Source: Candidatus Desulfofervidus auxilii (lineage in GTDB: Bacteria; Desulfobacterota; Desulfofervidia; Desulfofervidales; Desulfofervidaceae). From it: 51,463 nucleotides of DNA. The stretch spans positions 612,193 to 663,655 of the forward strand of contig NZ_CP013015.1 in the NCBI RefSeq assembly GCF_001577525.1, written 5' to 3'. The notes under the pieces are model-generated. The model made no database searches and was not told the origin of the DNA. It saw nothing but the letters and a program-made list of their open reading frames with translations. Below are positions 7,621-16,400 of the stretch, in pieces. Made by a program: the position numbers and the translations under genes. Each line of letters begins with the position of its first letter. The stretch's first letter is position 1.

Positions 7621-8115
7621 ATGATAGAAGAGGAAGATTCTCCATTGCATTTAGAACCCATTTACAAGGGTGGAACTTTTGTCGGATATAAACTGCGGTC
7701 TAAAGAGCATGAAAATAATAGCGAGTGGGTTATGGATGTCACAAAAAATGAGACTGACCCTGATGTAGAGTTAGAAGGGAAGAAATTACTTTTGAAAGAC
7801 CCTTCTAAGCGAAAAGAGATCTTTATCCGAGACTGTGTTTTTTTGTGCGAAAATATATTCTTTGCCGAAGGAAAAGGGATAGATATTGATGAGGACATTC
7901 TTTCTATATTTAAAAAGGCTCAGCCAAAAAGAGATGGTGTAAGTAATTATGCCATTTTTGGTTTAAATAGTGATGGGCGAGCGAATGGACTTAAAGGAAA
8001 TTATCTTACGATTGATGATAGAAGCTTAGCAAGTGCTTTAATTGAGAAGATAACCAAGACCCGGAGTACATTTTCTCATAGTAAGGGTATTAAGCGTCGG
8101 GGTAAATGTAGATGA
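7621..8115 (+). CDS. hypothetical protein, C-terminal part of the frameshifted gene
   Basis: This is the downstream part of the gene that starts at 7299. The same frame is open from about 7525, so the ATG at 7621 is probably internal. It contains a charged region, E-E-E-D-S-P-L-H-L-E-P-I-Y-K-G-G, and a conserved-looking segment L-L-K-D-P-S-K-R-K-E-I-F-I-R-D-C-V-F-L-C-E. After that comes a low-complexity basic C-terminus (K-G-I-K-R-R-G-K-C-R). I do not recognise a family with confidence, and no signal peptide or membrane segment is seen. Whether a full protein is made depends on the A-run upstream. Confidence 0.6.
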   Translation: MIEEEDSPLHLEPIYKGGTFVGYKLRSKEHENNSEWVMDVTKNETDPDVELEGKKLLLKDPSKRKEIFIRDCVFLCENIFFAEGKGIDIDEDILSIFKKAQPKRDGVSNYAIFGLNSDGRANGLKGNYLTIDDRSLASALIEKITKTRSTFSHSKGIKRRGKCR

Positions 8116-8146
8116 ATATTAAGTTCAACGCAACGGCGTATACCAA

Positions 8147-8221
8147 GCGAGTATCTGGCTACGGTGCTTCGCACCTTCGCCCCAATTCCCTCGCTTCGCT
8201 CGGGAACTTCAGATACCCGCC
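8147..8221. repeat. module C: empty palindrome with internal hairpins
   Basis: Left arm GCGAGTATCTGG (8147-8158) and right arm CAGATACCCGC (8210-8220) pair with one mismatch. Inside are the hairpins GGTGCTTCGCACC and CCCTCGCTTCGCTCGGG. A related copy with similar arms lies at 11031-11100. The sequence is far richer in G+C than its surroundings. A short open frame over it (8112-8297) appears to be repeat sequence, not a gene. Confidence 0.7.
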
Positions 8222-8224
8222 AAC

Positions 8225-8389
8225 CGTCAGGCTGTGTAAAAAGTCAAAAAGTCTAATTAAGGGTCGCAAAAAGTGGGAGAAAGAGGTAAAATACTGATAA
8301 AAAGTGGCTTAGTAAACCCAATTTGTAATCAAATAATGTGGAATAGTGGGAAGGTAAAATTTTAAAAATACTTATCACACAATCTGCCG
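8225..8389. repeat. module E, copy 1: repeated segment bounded by inverted repeats
   Basis: The ends CGTCAGGCTGTGT (8225-8237) and ACACAATCTGCCG (8377-8389) are inverse to each other at 10 of 13 positions. The AT-rich interior contains several GTGGGA-type words and no gene. A copy with very high identity starts at 38798 in the second island. The right end is followed by GTTAGGCG, an attC R'-type core. About 125 bp of the interior is nearly unchanged between the copies. Confidence 0.8.
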
Positions 8390-8416
8390 TTAGGCGAAAT
8401 TCGCCCGCAGGAATAG

Positions 8417-9331
8417 GTGGAAAAGATGACGCAAAAAGAATACATAGAAAATATAAAAAATCGACAACTTAACTCAGATAAGGAGTTTATATTAGATTCT
8501 TTAACAGGGGCAATAGATAGATTACAAAAAGCATTCCCACGATACGGAAGTTTTTTAATGGAGTTTGTACAAAACGCTGATGATGCAAAAAGTGAGACTT
8601 TAACAATAGAGATATTGGAAGATACAGTAAAAATAACTAATAATGGAAATCCGTTTTCTGAAGAAGATGTAAAAAGTATTTGTAAGGTTGGGCGTTCTTC
8701 CAAAACACCGAAGGACTATATTGGATATTTGGGGGTTGGATTTAAAGCAGTCTTTTTCATATCTGAATGTCCACAAATATATTCCGGTGGCTATCAGTTT
8801 AAATTTGATAAAAGCGCATGGGAGGATCCGGAACATACTCCTTGGCAAATAATCCCTCTTTGGGTTGATACTCCAACTGTTGATATAGACAACAACAAAA
8901 CAAATTTCATTTTACCTATAAAAACCCATGACCTATTGGTAAAACTTAGGGAAGAAGTAAAGCCTGAACATTTGAACAATAGAATATTACTTTTCTTAAG
9001 AAATATAAAAGAGATTGAGATAAAAGATGCAAATCAACATTTAACAAGGAGATTTACGAAATCCGAGGTTTCTAAGACATCTGACTACGAAATTTATCAA
9101 ATTCAAGAATATGAAAACGAAACCCTTAAAACTCAAGATCACTGGTTAATCTTTCGAACTATTTGTAATGTACCTCCTGATGTGAAAAATGATTATGTAA
9201 CTAAAGAATGGGAAAGAGAAATCGTAGAGAAAAGAGAGGTATTAGTAGCCTTCAAATTAGATGATGAGAATAACCTTATAAAAGAAAAAAAAGCACTGCT
9301 CATATTGGAGTTTTTAGTTTCTTACCATTAA
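8417..9331 (+). CDS. sacsin-like HATPase protein, N-terminal part (frameshifted gene)
   Basis: The 304-residue frame carries a GHKL ATPase domain of the sacsin/Hsp90-like type. It has the N-box F-V-Q-N-A-D-D-A (about 50-57), I-T-N-N-G-N-P-F (about 74-81) and the glycine loop G-Y-L-G-V-G-F-K-A-V-F (about 102-112). Near 9290 the frame leaves the protein homology: the +1-shifted frame continues H-I-G-V-F-S-F-L-P-L-K-E-I-P-S-G-L, as expected of the family. The shift falls at a run of eight A's (about 9284-9291); nine would restore one frame of roughly 845 residues through to 10962. The likely start is GTG at 8417, or ATG at 8426. Such ATPases with a C-terminal DUF3883 occur in defence islands; a defence role is inference. 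Confidence 0.8.
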   Translation: MEKMTQKEYIENIKNRQLNSDKEFILDSLTGAIDRLQKAFPRYGSFLMEFVQNADDAKSETLTIEILEDTVKITNNGNPFSEEDVKSICKVGRSSKTPKDYIGYLGVGFKAVFFISECPQIYSGGYQFKFDKSAWEDPEHTPWQIIPLWVDTPTVDIDNNKTNFILPIKTHDLLVKLREEVKPEHLNNRILLFLRNIKEIEIKDANQHLTRRFTKSEVSKTSDYEIYQIQEYENETLKTQDHWLIFRTICNVPPDVKNDYVTKEWEREIVEKREVLVAFKLDDENNLIKEKKALLILEFLVSYH

Positions 9332-9375
9332 AAGAAATACCAAGTGGCTTAAATTTTCTTTTACAAGCTGATTTA

Positions 9376-10962
9376 TTGACATCACCAGGGAGAGGCGAAC
9401 TTGCCCGAGAATGTTTATGGAATAATTGGCTCGCAGATGAGATGTATAATCTGATCGTTAAAAAATGTATACCCGCGTTCTTAAACCATAATAAGTGGAA
9501 AATGACATTAACAGAAATTTTATATTCTTCAGAAGGTGGCCACGAGTTGTTTGAAGAACACATAAAAGAACCCTTGAATGAGTATCTTGAAAATAACCCA
9601 GTCTTGATTGATGAGAATGGCATACCATCAAAAGCCGAAGAACTTATCTCGGTGACTGAAGAAATGAGAAGACTTCTAAGCGATGACGATCTAAAATTAC
9701 TATATCCAGATAAAAAAATAATCCATAGCGAATGTAAACTCCATTTCAACATAAAAATAAAGAAAGCTCCTGAAGACATTTATAGATTTATCACGTCTTC
9801 AGAAAGCGAAGAATTCATAAAACAAAAAGCAAAAAACAAAGATATTGAGTGGTTTAAAAAACTTTATTCTATGTTTGTGGAGAAATATACCCATACATAT
9901 TTTTATAATCATTATCCTCGCTATAATGTGGAACACGATGATTTTTGGAATAGAATGCGTGATCTACCCAGACCAATTATGTTAACAGAAGACTATAAAG
10001 TAGCGAAGATAAACGATTGTTTTACTAATCCTAAAAAAATCAGAATCCCTGAGCAATTAAAAGATAAGTTTAGGATAGTACATCAGCAGATAGCAGCAGA
10101 TGAAAAGTTTGAGGAGTTTAGAAAAAAATTAAATGAAGAAAGGTATTATTATACTGTACCCAATACAAAAGTCCTCAGGGAATTAACCGAAGAAGATATT
10201 AAAAACGCTCTAAAACAGCAGGAAACTCTTGAACTAGATGAAAAAAAATGGGGAAAACTGCAAGAAGAAGAGAAAATTGAAAAAATAAAGGAAATCAAAA
10301 AACTGTGGGATGATTATTCTATAGAAATTGAAAACTATGACTTTATAACACTAAAAAGTAAAAGTGGAAAATGGGTAAAACCAGATTCTCTTATTTTCCC
10401 AAAAGAATACAACCCAGAGCATAATATCGAAATTCTCGCAAACAAAGGTTTAGTTGACATTCCCATGGAATTTGTAAGTTCAGAATTCATTATAAACTGT
10501 AGCGAGAATGAAATCAGGAGATGGCTAAAATTTTTTGAAGAGCTAGGAGTAGATAAAGCTTTAGAAAGTGAAAAGAAAGGCGGTCGCAAGGAAAAAATTG
10601 TACAAAGAATTGGCATATTGGCAGTTTTGAAATGCGAGAAAGAAGATGGAAGAACTGCCCGAGAATTAGGTGAATCCGAAAAACGGGGATATGATATTGA
10701 ATCAATGTCAGAAAACGAGGAAAGATATATTGAGGTGAAAAGTACCAGCGACACTTCTTATGACATCTTTCTTACTATAAATGAGTTTAAAGCTCTTCGA
10801 GATAAAAAAGAAAAATATTTTATTTATGTGGTCTTGGATGCTCTTAGAAAACCAACTGTACATATCACCCAAGGCGACAAACTTCTCGAAATTGAAGATA
10901 CAAAAGTGATTATTCCCTTTAGCAAATGGAGAGATCTAACAGATGAAGAATTTCAACCATAA
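9376..10962 (+). CDS. sacsin-like protein, C-terminal part with DUF3883 nuclease-like domain
   Basis: This frame is the continuation of the ATPase that starts at 8417; it is open from about 9295, so the TTG at 9376 is not a true start. The middle is charged and helical. The last 130 residues form a DUF3883 domain: E-S-E-K-R-G-Y-D-I-E-S followed by E-E-R-Y-I-E-V-K-S-T-S (about residues 432-460) and a hydrophobic strand Y-F-I-Y-V-V-L. The D-I and E-V-K residues match the PD-(D/E)XK nuclease core. Joined, the protein would couple an ATPase sensor to a nuclease-like domain. If the frameshift is genuine, this half is probably not translated alone. Confidence 0.8.
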   Translation: MTSPGRGELARECLWNNWLADEMYNLIVKKCIPAFLNHNKWKMTLTEILYSSEGGHELFEEHIKEPLNEYLENNPVLIDENGIPSKAEELISVTEEMRRLLSDDDLKLLYPDKKIIHSECKLHFNIKIKKAPEDIYRFITSSESEEFIKQKAKNKDIEWFKKLYSMFVEKYTHTYFYNHYPRYNVEHDDFWNRMRDLPRPIMLTEDYKVAKINDCFTNPKKIRIPEQLKDKFRIVHQQIAADEKFEEFRKKLNEERYYYTVPNTKVLRELTEEDIKNALKQQETLELDEKKWGKLQEEEKIEKIKEIKKLWDDYSIEIENYDFITLKSKSGKWVKPDSLIFPKEYNPEHNIEILANKGLVDIPMEFVSSEFIINCSENEIRRWLKFFEELGVDKALESEKKGGRKEKIVQRIGILAVLKCEKEDGRTARELGESEKRGYDIESMSENEERYIEVKSTSDTSYDIFLTINEFKALRDKKEKYFIYVVLDALRKPTVHITQGDKLLEIEDTKVIIPFSKWRDLTDEEFQP

Positions 10963-11264
10963 TTATTTATTTCCTGCGGGCGAACTCTCCGCTCCCTTCG
11001 GTCGCTCGTCCCTATCGGGAGTGTATAACAGGTGCGTATCCGGCTTCGCTATCGCTCCGTTCAAATTCCTCACTTCCCTCGCAAACTTCACATACCCGCC
11101 AAACCGTTACCGCTTAAGTGTTTTTTCACTTTTTAGGTAAGTGGGTGTTGAGGGGTTTCTTTCAGAGCAATCACGGTTCTGAGACAACTAGGAGTTTTGA
11201 GGAATATAAAACTGATTACATAATGGCAACACAGTTAACATTTGATAATTTTTTGCCAAACAAA
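10963..11264. repeat. structured gene-free stretch with module F palindrome
   Basis: After the right arm of module D there is a hairpin-rich GC stretch (CTCCGCTCCC pairing loosely with ATCGGGAG, 10987-11021). Next comes an attC-like palindrome (11031-11100): arms TGCGTATCCGG and CACATACCCGCC, flanked by GTATAAC on the left and CCGTTAC on the right. It is homologous to module C at 8147-8221. The remaining 160 bp to the helicase gene holds nothing I recognise. Confidence 0.6.
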
Positions 11265-12857
11265 TCAGGAGCAAGCGATTTTTTTCTCTTTGGCCTCTTC
11301 AATAATGGGTCTTTTGCCTTTTTTATTTCTTTTAAAAATGCTCAGGATTACTTCTGCTTCTTTAAAAGGAACGGTTATAAAAGAAAATTTATCAAATACT
11401 TTTATTTCTTCTATTTTTCTTTCATTCACTTCGGTTTGTTGTTTTATGAAAGCTACTAGTTTTTTGGGAGTCATACCATCTATTTTCCCCAATGCTACAA
11501 ACAGCCTTGCCTTTCCTTTTTTATCAATAGAAACTTCTTTAATTTTATTATAACTTTTCTTTTCCAATTCATCCTGAAAGGAATATTTTAAAAGAGCCGC
11601 TAAAACATCTTCTGCCTCATTTTCTTCTAATAATTCCTGGGCTATCTTAATATATTCATGGTAATTTTTTGATTTCAGAATATGGGTAAGCTCCGCCTTT
11701 ATCCTTGATATTTTTATATTTATTATATCCTTTATTTCAGGCAATTTCTGTTTTTTAATATGAGTTTTGGCCATTTTTATTATATAAATAAGTTTTCTAT
11801 ACTCCTCAGGTTCAACAAAGGTTATGGCTGTTCCTTCCTTTCCTGCCCTTCCTGTTCTTCCTATTCTATGCACATAAGATTCAGGGTCTTGAGGTAAAGA
11901 GTAATTTATTACATGTGTCAAGTTGGCAATATCTATACCTCTGGCCGCCACGTCTGTGGCTACTAGAATATTAACTCTATGATACTTAAATTTATTCAAA
12001 ATTCTTTCTCTCTGGTATTGAGATCTATCTCCATGTAACGCTTCTGCATTATAACCCCTGTGAATAAGCCTGGTGGCAATATGGTCAGCCTCAATCTTTG
12101 TTTTACAAAATATTAGTCCATAAAATTCCTTTTCCATATCTATAATTCTGCATAATGCTTCTAGTTTATCTGAAGATGCTATTTCAAAATAAATCTGCGC
12201 CGTCAAATCGGGAGTAAGCTGCTCTTTTTTTATGCCTATAAATTGGTATTCTCTCATATATTTCTCAGCCAGACTTAATATTTCTGGGGGCATAGTAGCA
12301 CCAAAAAGCAACATTCTTTTTTCTGGATTGGTATTTTTTAAAATTTTTTCTATATCTTCTATAAATCCCATATTTAACATTTCATCTGCTTCATCCAGGA
12401 TAAAATACGAGATATCTCCTAGTTTTAAACTTTTCCTGTGGATGTGATCAATCACTCTTCCAGGAGTTCCTACTACTATATCAACTCCTTCCCTCAATTT
12501 TTTAAGTTGTTGTTCTATTGACTGGCCACCGTATATAGGTACTATTTGAAGTTTTTTATTACCTTTAAAAGAATTTATCTCTTCTGAGATTTGAATAGCC
12601 AATTCTCTAGTTGGGGTGAGAATAATTACCTGAACAGTTTTTGTTCTTTCTTTTATCTTTTCAATGAGTGGCAACCCAAAGGCCGCTGTTTTTCCTGTGC
12701 CTGTTTGAGCCTGTCCTACAATATCCATTTCCTCCTTTAATAACATGGGGATAATCTTTTCTTGAATGGGAGTAGGCACTTCAAAGCCTTTTTCCCTCAA
12801 TGCCTTTAATGTGTTGTCTGATAATCCCAATATTTTAAATTTATCTAAACTTCTCAT
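11265..12857 (-). CDS. DEAD-box ATP-dependent RNA helicase (CsdA/DeaD type)
   Basis: A 530-residue cytoplasmic helicase that unwinds RNA duplexes, probably in ribosome assembly or mRNA turnover. Visible motifs are the Q motif (F-E-V-P-T-P-I-Q), A-Q-T-G-T-G-K-T (Walker A), P-T-R-E-L-A, T-P-G-R, D-E-A-D, G-A-T (SAT-like) and H-R-I-G-R-T-G-R-A-G. A C-terminal DbpA-like RNA-binding domain covers about residues 445-520. The start is taken at the ATG of M-R-S-L-D-K-F because AAAGGTG lies 8 nt upstream; an earlier ATG (12887) would add ten residues with no ribosome site. An RRM protein gene is encoded just upstream on the same strand, a common partnership for cold or RNA-structure stress. The nearby island ends only 150 bp beyond its stop. 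Confidence 0.93.
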   Translation of the reverse strand: MRSLDKFKILGLSDNTLKALREKGFEVPTPIQEKIIPMLLKEEMDIVGQAQTGTGKTAAFGLPLIEKIKERTKTVQVIILTPTRELAIQISEEINSFKGNKKLQIVPIYGGQSIEQQLKKLREGVDIVVGTPGRVIDHIHRKSLKLGDISYFILDEADEMLNMGFIEDIEKILKNTNPEKRMLLFGATMPPEILSLAEKYMREYQFIGIKKEQLTPDLTAQIYFEIASSDKLEALCRIIDMEKEFYGLIFCKTKIEADHIATRLIHRGYNAEALHGDRSQYQRERILNKFKYHRVNILVATDVAARGIDIANLTHVINYSLPQDPESYVHRIGRTGRAGKEGTAITFVEPEEYRKLIYIIKMAKTHIKKQKLPEIKDIINIKISRIKAELTHILKSKNYHEYIKIAQELLEENEAEDVLAALLKYSFQDELEKKSYNKIKEVSIDKKGKARLFVALGKIDGMTPKKLVAFIKQQTEVNERKIEEIKVFDKFSFITVPFKEAEVILSIFKRNKKGKRPIIEEAKEKKIACS

Positions 12858-13012
12858 ATTATTCACCTTTCTTTTTAAATTAAGCATAATAAATTACTAA
12901 ACCCTAGATAGGAAAAAAATGGTGATAGGAGAGGTGCTGTTTTGGTTGCTATCGTCTTTTAAAATGCCTTACCCAAATTTCCCTTTCTTTTCCGTCTTGA
13001 GCTTACTTTATT

Positions 13013-13273
13013 CTAATATCTTCTATAATCTCTTCTTGTCTTACGAGGACGGGCTACATCAACCTTTAAAGTGCGTCCTCTGAATTCAGAACTGTTCAGT
13101 TCTTTTTTTGCCTTTTCTGCTTCGGCTTGGGTAGACATTTCCACAAAGCCAAAGCCTTTACCTTCAATTATCTTAACTTCCTTGACCTCACCATAATCAG
13201 AAAACAGCTTTTTTAACTCCTCATTACCCACAGAGTAATCCAAATTTCCTACATAAAGTTTGCTACCTTGCAT
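13013..13273 (-). CDS. small RRM-domain RNA-binding protein
   Basis: A single RNA recognition motif of 86 residues. RNP2 is L-Y-V-G-N-L (residues 6-11) and RNP1 is K-G-F-G-F-V-E-M (about 39-46), both with the aromatic residues needed for RNA stacking. The C-terminus is short and Arg/Tyr-rich (R-R-D-Y-R-R-Y). Proteins of this type in bacteria bind single-stranded RNA and often respond to cold or to RNA structure. It has a strong ribosome binding site (AGGAGG). Its leader contains a long inverted repeat (13300-13362) that may regulate it. The gene lies upstream of the DEAD-box helicase gene on the same strand, with about 155 bp between them. Family assignment is secure. Confidence 0.92.
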   Translation of the reverse strand: MQGSKLYVGNLDYSVGNEELKKLFSDYGEVKEVKIIEGKGFGFVEMSTQAEAEKAKKELNSSEFRGRTLKVDVARPRKTRRDYRRY

Positions 13274-13299
13274 CCTATCCTCCTTTTTGTTCTCCTGGG

Positions 13300-13362
13300 T
13301 TTAATAATGTTTTTGTAGGAGCAAGATAGCAATTTTGACTCCCTTATGAAAACATTATTAAA
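13300..13362 (-). promoter_or_regulatory. long hairpin in the 5' leader of the RRM gene
   Basis: A perfect 14-bp inverted repeat (TTTAATAATGTTTT at 13300-13313 and AAAACATTATTAAA at 13349-13362) encloses an inner stem made by GGAG-CAA and TTG-A-CTCC. It ends about 27 nt upstream of the RRM start codon, next to the ribosome binding site. An autoregulatory or temperature-responsive leader is the simplest reading. A pair of protein-binding half-sites is the alternative. Confidence 0.6.
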
Positions 13363-13457
13363 TACAGAGAGTTTATTAAACCTTACCAAAAGTTACATTT
13401 TATTCTTACCACATCTTTGCCACTTATGCTACCCTTTTAAATAAATTATTTAAACTC

Positions 13458-16400
13458 CTAAATCATTTCTTCTAAAGATTGGATGGTCTTTTCTAATTTT
13501 TTAAATGTATGCTCTTTTTTCAAAGGTATAAGGAGGGCGTTTTGAGCTGTAAAACTGTAGCTAGGATGAGTTTTAAGAAAATTTACTATTTTTTCAGAAG
13601 AGATAGGGGTTTTACTATGGAAGTAAACACGCAATAATCCATCTTTTGTATCTAAGCGTTTAATGGCTAACCGCCGGCACCATAGCTTTATTTGTATCAA
13701 TTGGAAAAGATTTTCTACTACCTGAGGTAATTGGCCATATCTGTCTTTCATCTCTGTCTGTAAGTCTTGTAATTCATTTAAATCTCTCACTTGGCTTAAT
13801 CTTTTATAAAATGTGACTCGCTGGGTTTGATCAGAAATATAGGTTTGTGGGATATAAGCCATTATAGGTATTTTTATTTCTGGTTCTATTTCTTCATAGA
13901 CAGGTTCTCCTTTTAACTCCTGAATGGCCCTTTGTAATATTTCCAGATACATTTCATAACCCACAGCTGCAATGTGTCCTGATTGATTTATGCCCAATAT
14001 ATTTCCTGCTCCACGCAACTTCAAATCATAAAGGGCCAGTTTGTAACCAGAAGAAAGCTCAGTATGTTCCAGTAAGGCCCGAAGCCTTTTTTGGGCCTCT
14101 TGAGTAATGAGTTTTTCTCCTGGCACTAACAGATAGGCGTAAGCCTGTTCTTTAGCCCTTCCTACTCTTCCTCTCAAATGATAGAGTTGGGCCAGCCCAA
14201 ACATGTCTGCTCGATTAATAATTATGGTGTTGGCATTGGGTATGTCTAAACCTGACTCAATAATACTAGTGCACAAAAGGAGGTCTATCTCGTGGCGAAG
14301 AAAGGCAAGCATTGTTTCTTCTAACTGTTTTTCTGGCATTTGCCCATGAGCAATACCCAGTTGCATCTGAGGCAACAGTCTTTTTAAAAGTCTAGCCATA
14401 CCTGAAAGACCTCGCACCCTGGGGTGGACAAAAAAGACCTGTCCTCCTCTAAGCATTTCTCGGCTAATAACATCTTTAAGCAGGATAGGATTAAATCTAG
14501 CTAAGTAGGTTTTAACAGGCCTTCTACCTGAAGGAGGAGTTTCAATCAGACTTAAATCCCTTATACCTAAGAGAGAAAGATAGAGCGTTCTGGGAATAGG
14601 AGTAGCACTGAGAGTGATTACATCCACACTGGTTTTTAATTTCTTTAAATATTCCTTTTGCTTCACACCAAAACGGTGTTCTTCATCCACAATTACTAAC
14701 CCCAAATCTTTAAATACAACATCCTTTTGTAAGATGCGGTGAGTGCCTATAATAATATCAATTTCTCCCTTTTTTAGTTTTTCTAAGATTTGTTTTTGTT
14801 CTTTTAGGGAGCGGAAACGACTTAAACAAGCGATATTTACTGGAAATTGAGCAAAACGTTGTTTAAAAGTAAGGTAATGTTGTTCTGCTAAGATAGTGGT
14901 AGGAACAAGAACGGCTACTTGTTTAGCATCTAAAATAGCCTTAAACGCAGCCCGCATTGCCACCTCTGTTTTCCCAAATCCTACATCGCCACAAATTAAC
15001 CTATCCATGGGGCGAGGGCATGACATGTCGGCTAGAATTTCTTCAATAGAGCGTTGTTGATCAGGAGTTTCCATGTAAGGGAAGCTGTCTGTAAATTGAT
15101 TAAACATGCTATCTGGTGGAGAAAAGGCATAACCAGGCTGGGCCAAACGTTTGGCATAAAGTGACACTAGCTCTTTAGCTATCTTTTGAATAGCCTTTTT
15201 TACCCGTTGTTTTGTTTTACCCCAGGTTTTTCCACCTAATTTGTCTAGAGAGGGGAGTTTATCTCCTATTCCTTTGTATTTCTGGACTAGATGCAATCTA
15301 TCTATAGGCAGGTAGAGTTTATCCTTATCTTGATATTCAATGACAAGAAACTCTCCTGTAATGCCGCCACTGGTAACGGTTTTAAGCCCTTGATAACATC
15401 CGATCCCATGTTGCACATGAACAAGAAGATTTCCTGGTTTTAAGTCTTCAAAACTGCTGACAGGTAAGAGTTCTTTCTTCTTAGGGAGTTCTACTAAAGG
15501 CTCAGTGCGAATTTGCCAATCCCTTTCTCCCAAAATAACTAACCTTGCTTCAGGTAAAATAAAACCCTCAGATAGAATACCACGGTAAATACTAATGCCA
15601 GGCTCATGCTGAAATGGTGGTGTTTTTGTCTGGACAATGTAATGCCATGTCTCAAACAAAGCTGCTAGTCTTTGCTGTGCCCAAGGGTGAGAAGCCACCA
15701 AACTAATGCTATAACCCATTTTTTGCCATTTCTCTATTTGAGGCTTAAAATGGGACTGTTTTTGACTAAATGAAAGATGAGCAAAGGGAATCTTAGCTTT
15801 AAATTGGGCAATAGGGACATCTGTTTTCAAAAAAGGAAGAGCATAACAGAGGATTTGTTTATGGTTATTAAGTCTGTTTTTTATTTTTCTCCAGGGGAAT
15901 ATAGTGTATTTAAAAGGCAAGTGGATTCTTTTTTCCTCAATAAGCTCCTTGAGATGACTCCTGACCTTTTTTTCAAAAAAATGGGCTGTTTTTTCTAGTT
16001 GGCCTGGTTGGACAAGGCAAAAAATAGTTTTTTCAGGCAGGTAGTCAAATAATGTTTCTGTCTTTTCATAAAAAAGGGGGAAATAGTCTTCTATTCCAGG
16101 TTGATGAATGGGTATTTCTAAGAAAGAACAAATTTTTTGGGCTATTTCTTTAGTTAAATTTAATGCTTCAATCCGTTTTTTTGCCTGTTTAAAAGCAGCT
16201 TCTTGATGAGGAATGGGATTGGCTGGGATAAGAATAAAATTATTTAAATGCCGTTCTGAACGTTGAGTGATGGGATTGAACAAACGCACAGATTCTAAGG
16301 TGTCTCCAAAAAATTCCAGCCTTAATGGCCATTTATACAAAGGGCAGAAAATGTCTATAATTTCTCCTCGCACACTAAATTCTCCCACCCCTTCTACTAG

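Larger units (their letters stand above)
7268..8144. mobile_element. module B: hypothetical gene bounded by inverted repeats
   Basis: The left boundary GTTATACGCCATTGC (7269-7283) is matched by its inverse, GCAACGGCGTATACC (8130-8144), with two mismatches and a small length difference. The enclosed 0.85 kb is almost entirely the frameshifted gene at 7299-8115. The left boundary directly abuts the right arm of module A, and the right boundary abuts the left arm of the next palindrome. Confidence 0.6.
8400..10984. mobile_element. module D: sacsin-like ATPase gene bounded by an exact 14-bp inverted repeat
   Basis: TTCGCCCGCAGGAA (8400-8413) is exactly inverted at 10971-10984 (TTCCTGCGGGCGAA). 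The repeats lie 3 bp before the likely GTG start and 8 bp after the stop of the split ATPase gene, so they frame a single gene. This matches the pattern of modules A and B. Confidence 0.7.

Noticed and set aside
8112-8297. A 61-codon open frame over the palindrome region
   Set aside because: It consists of repeat sequence (modules C and E), shows no protein-like features and has no ribosome site.
10943-11140. A 65-codon open frame after the ATPase gene
   Set aside because: It overlaps the end of the ATPase gene and runs through the structured repeats; composition is that of the palindromes.
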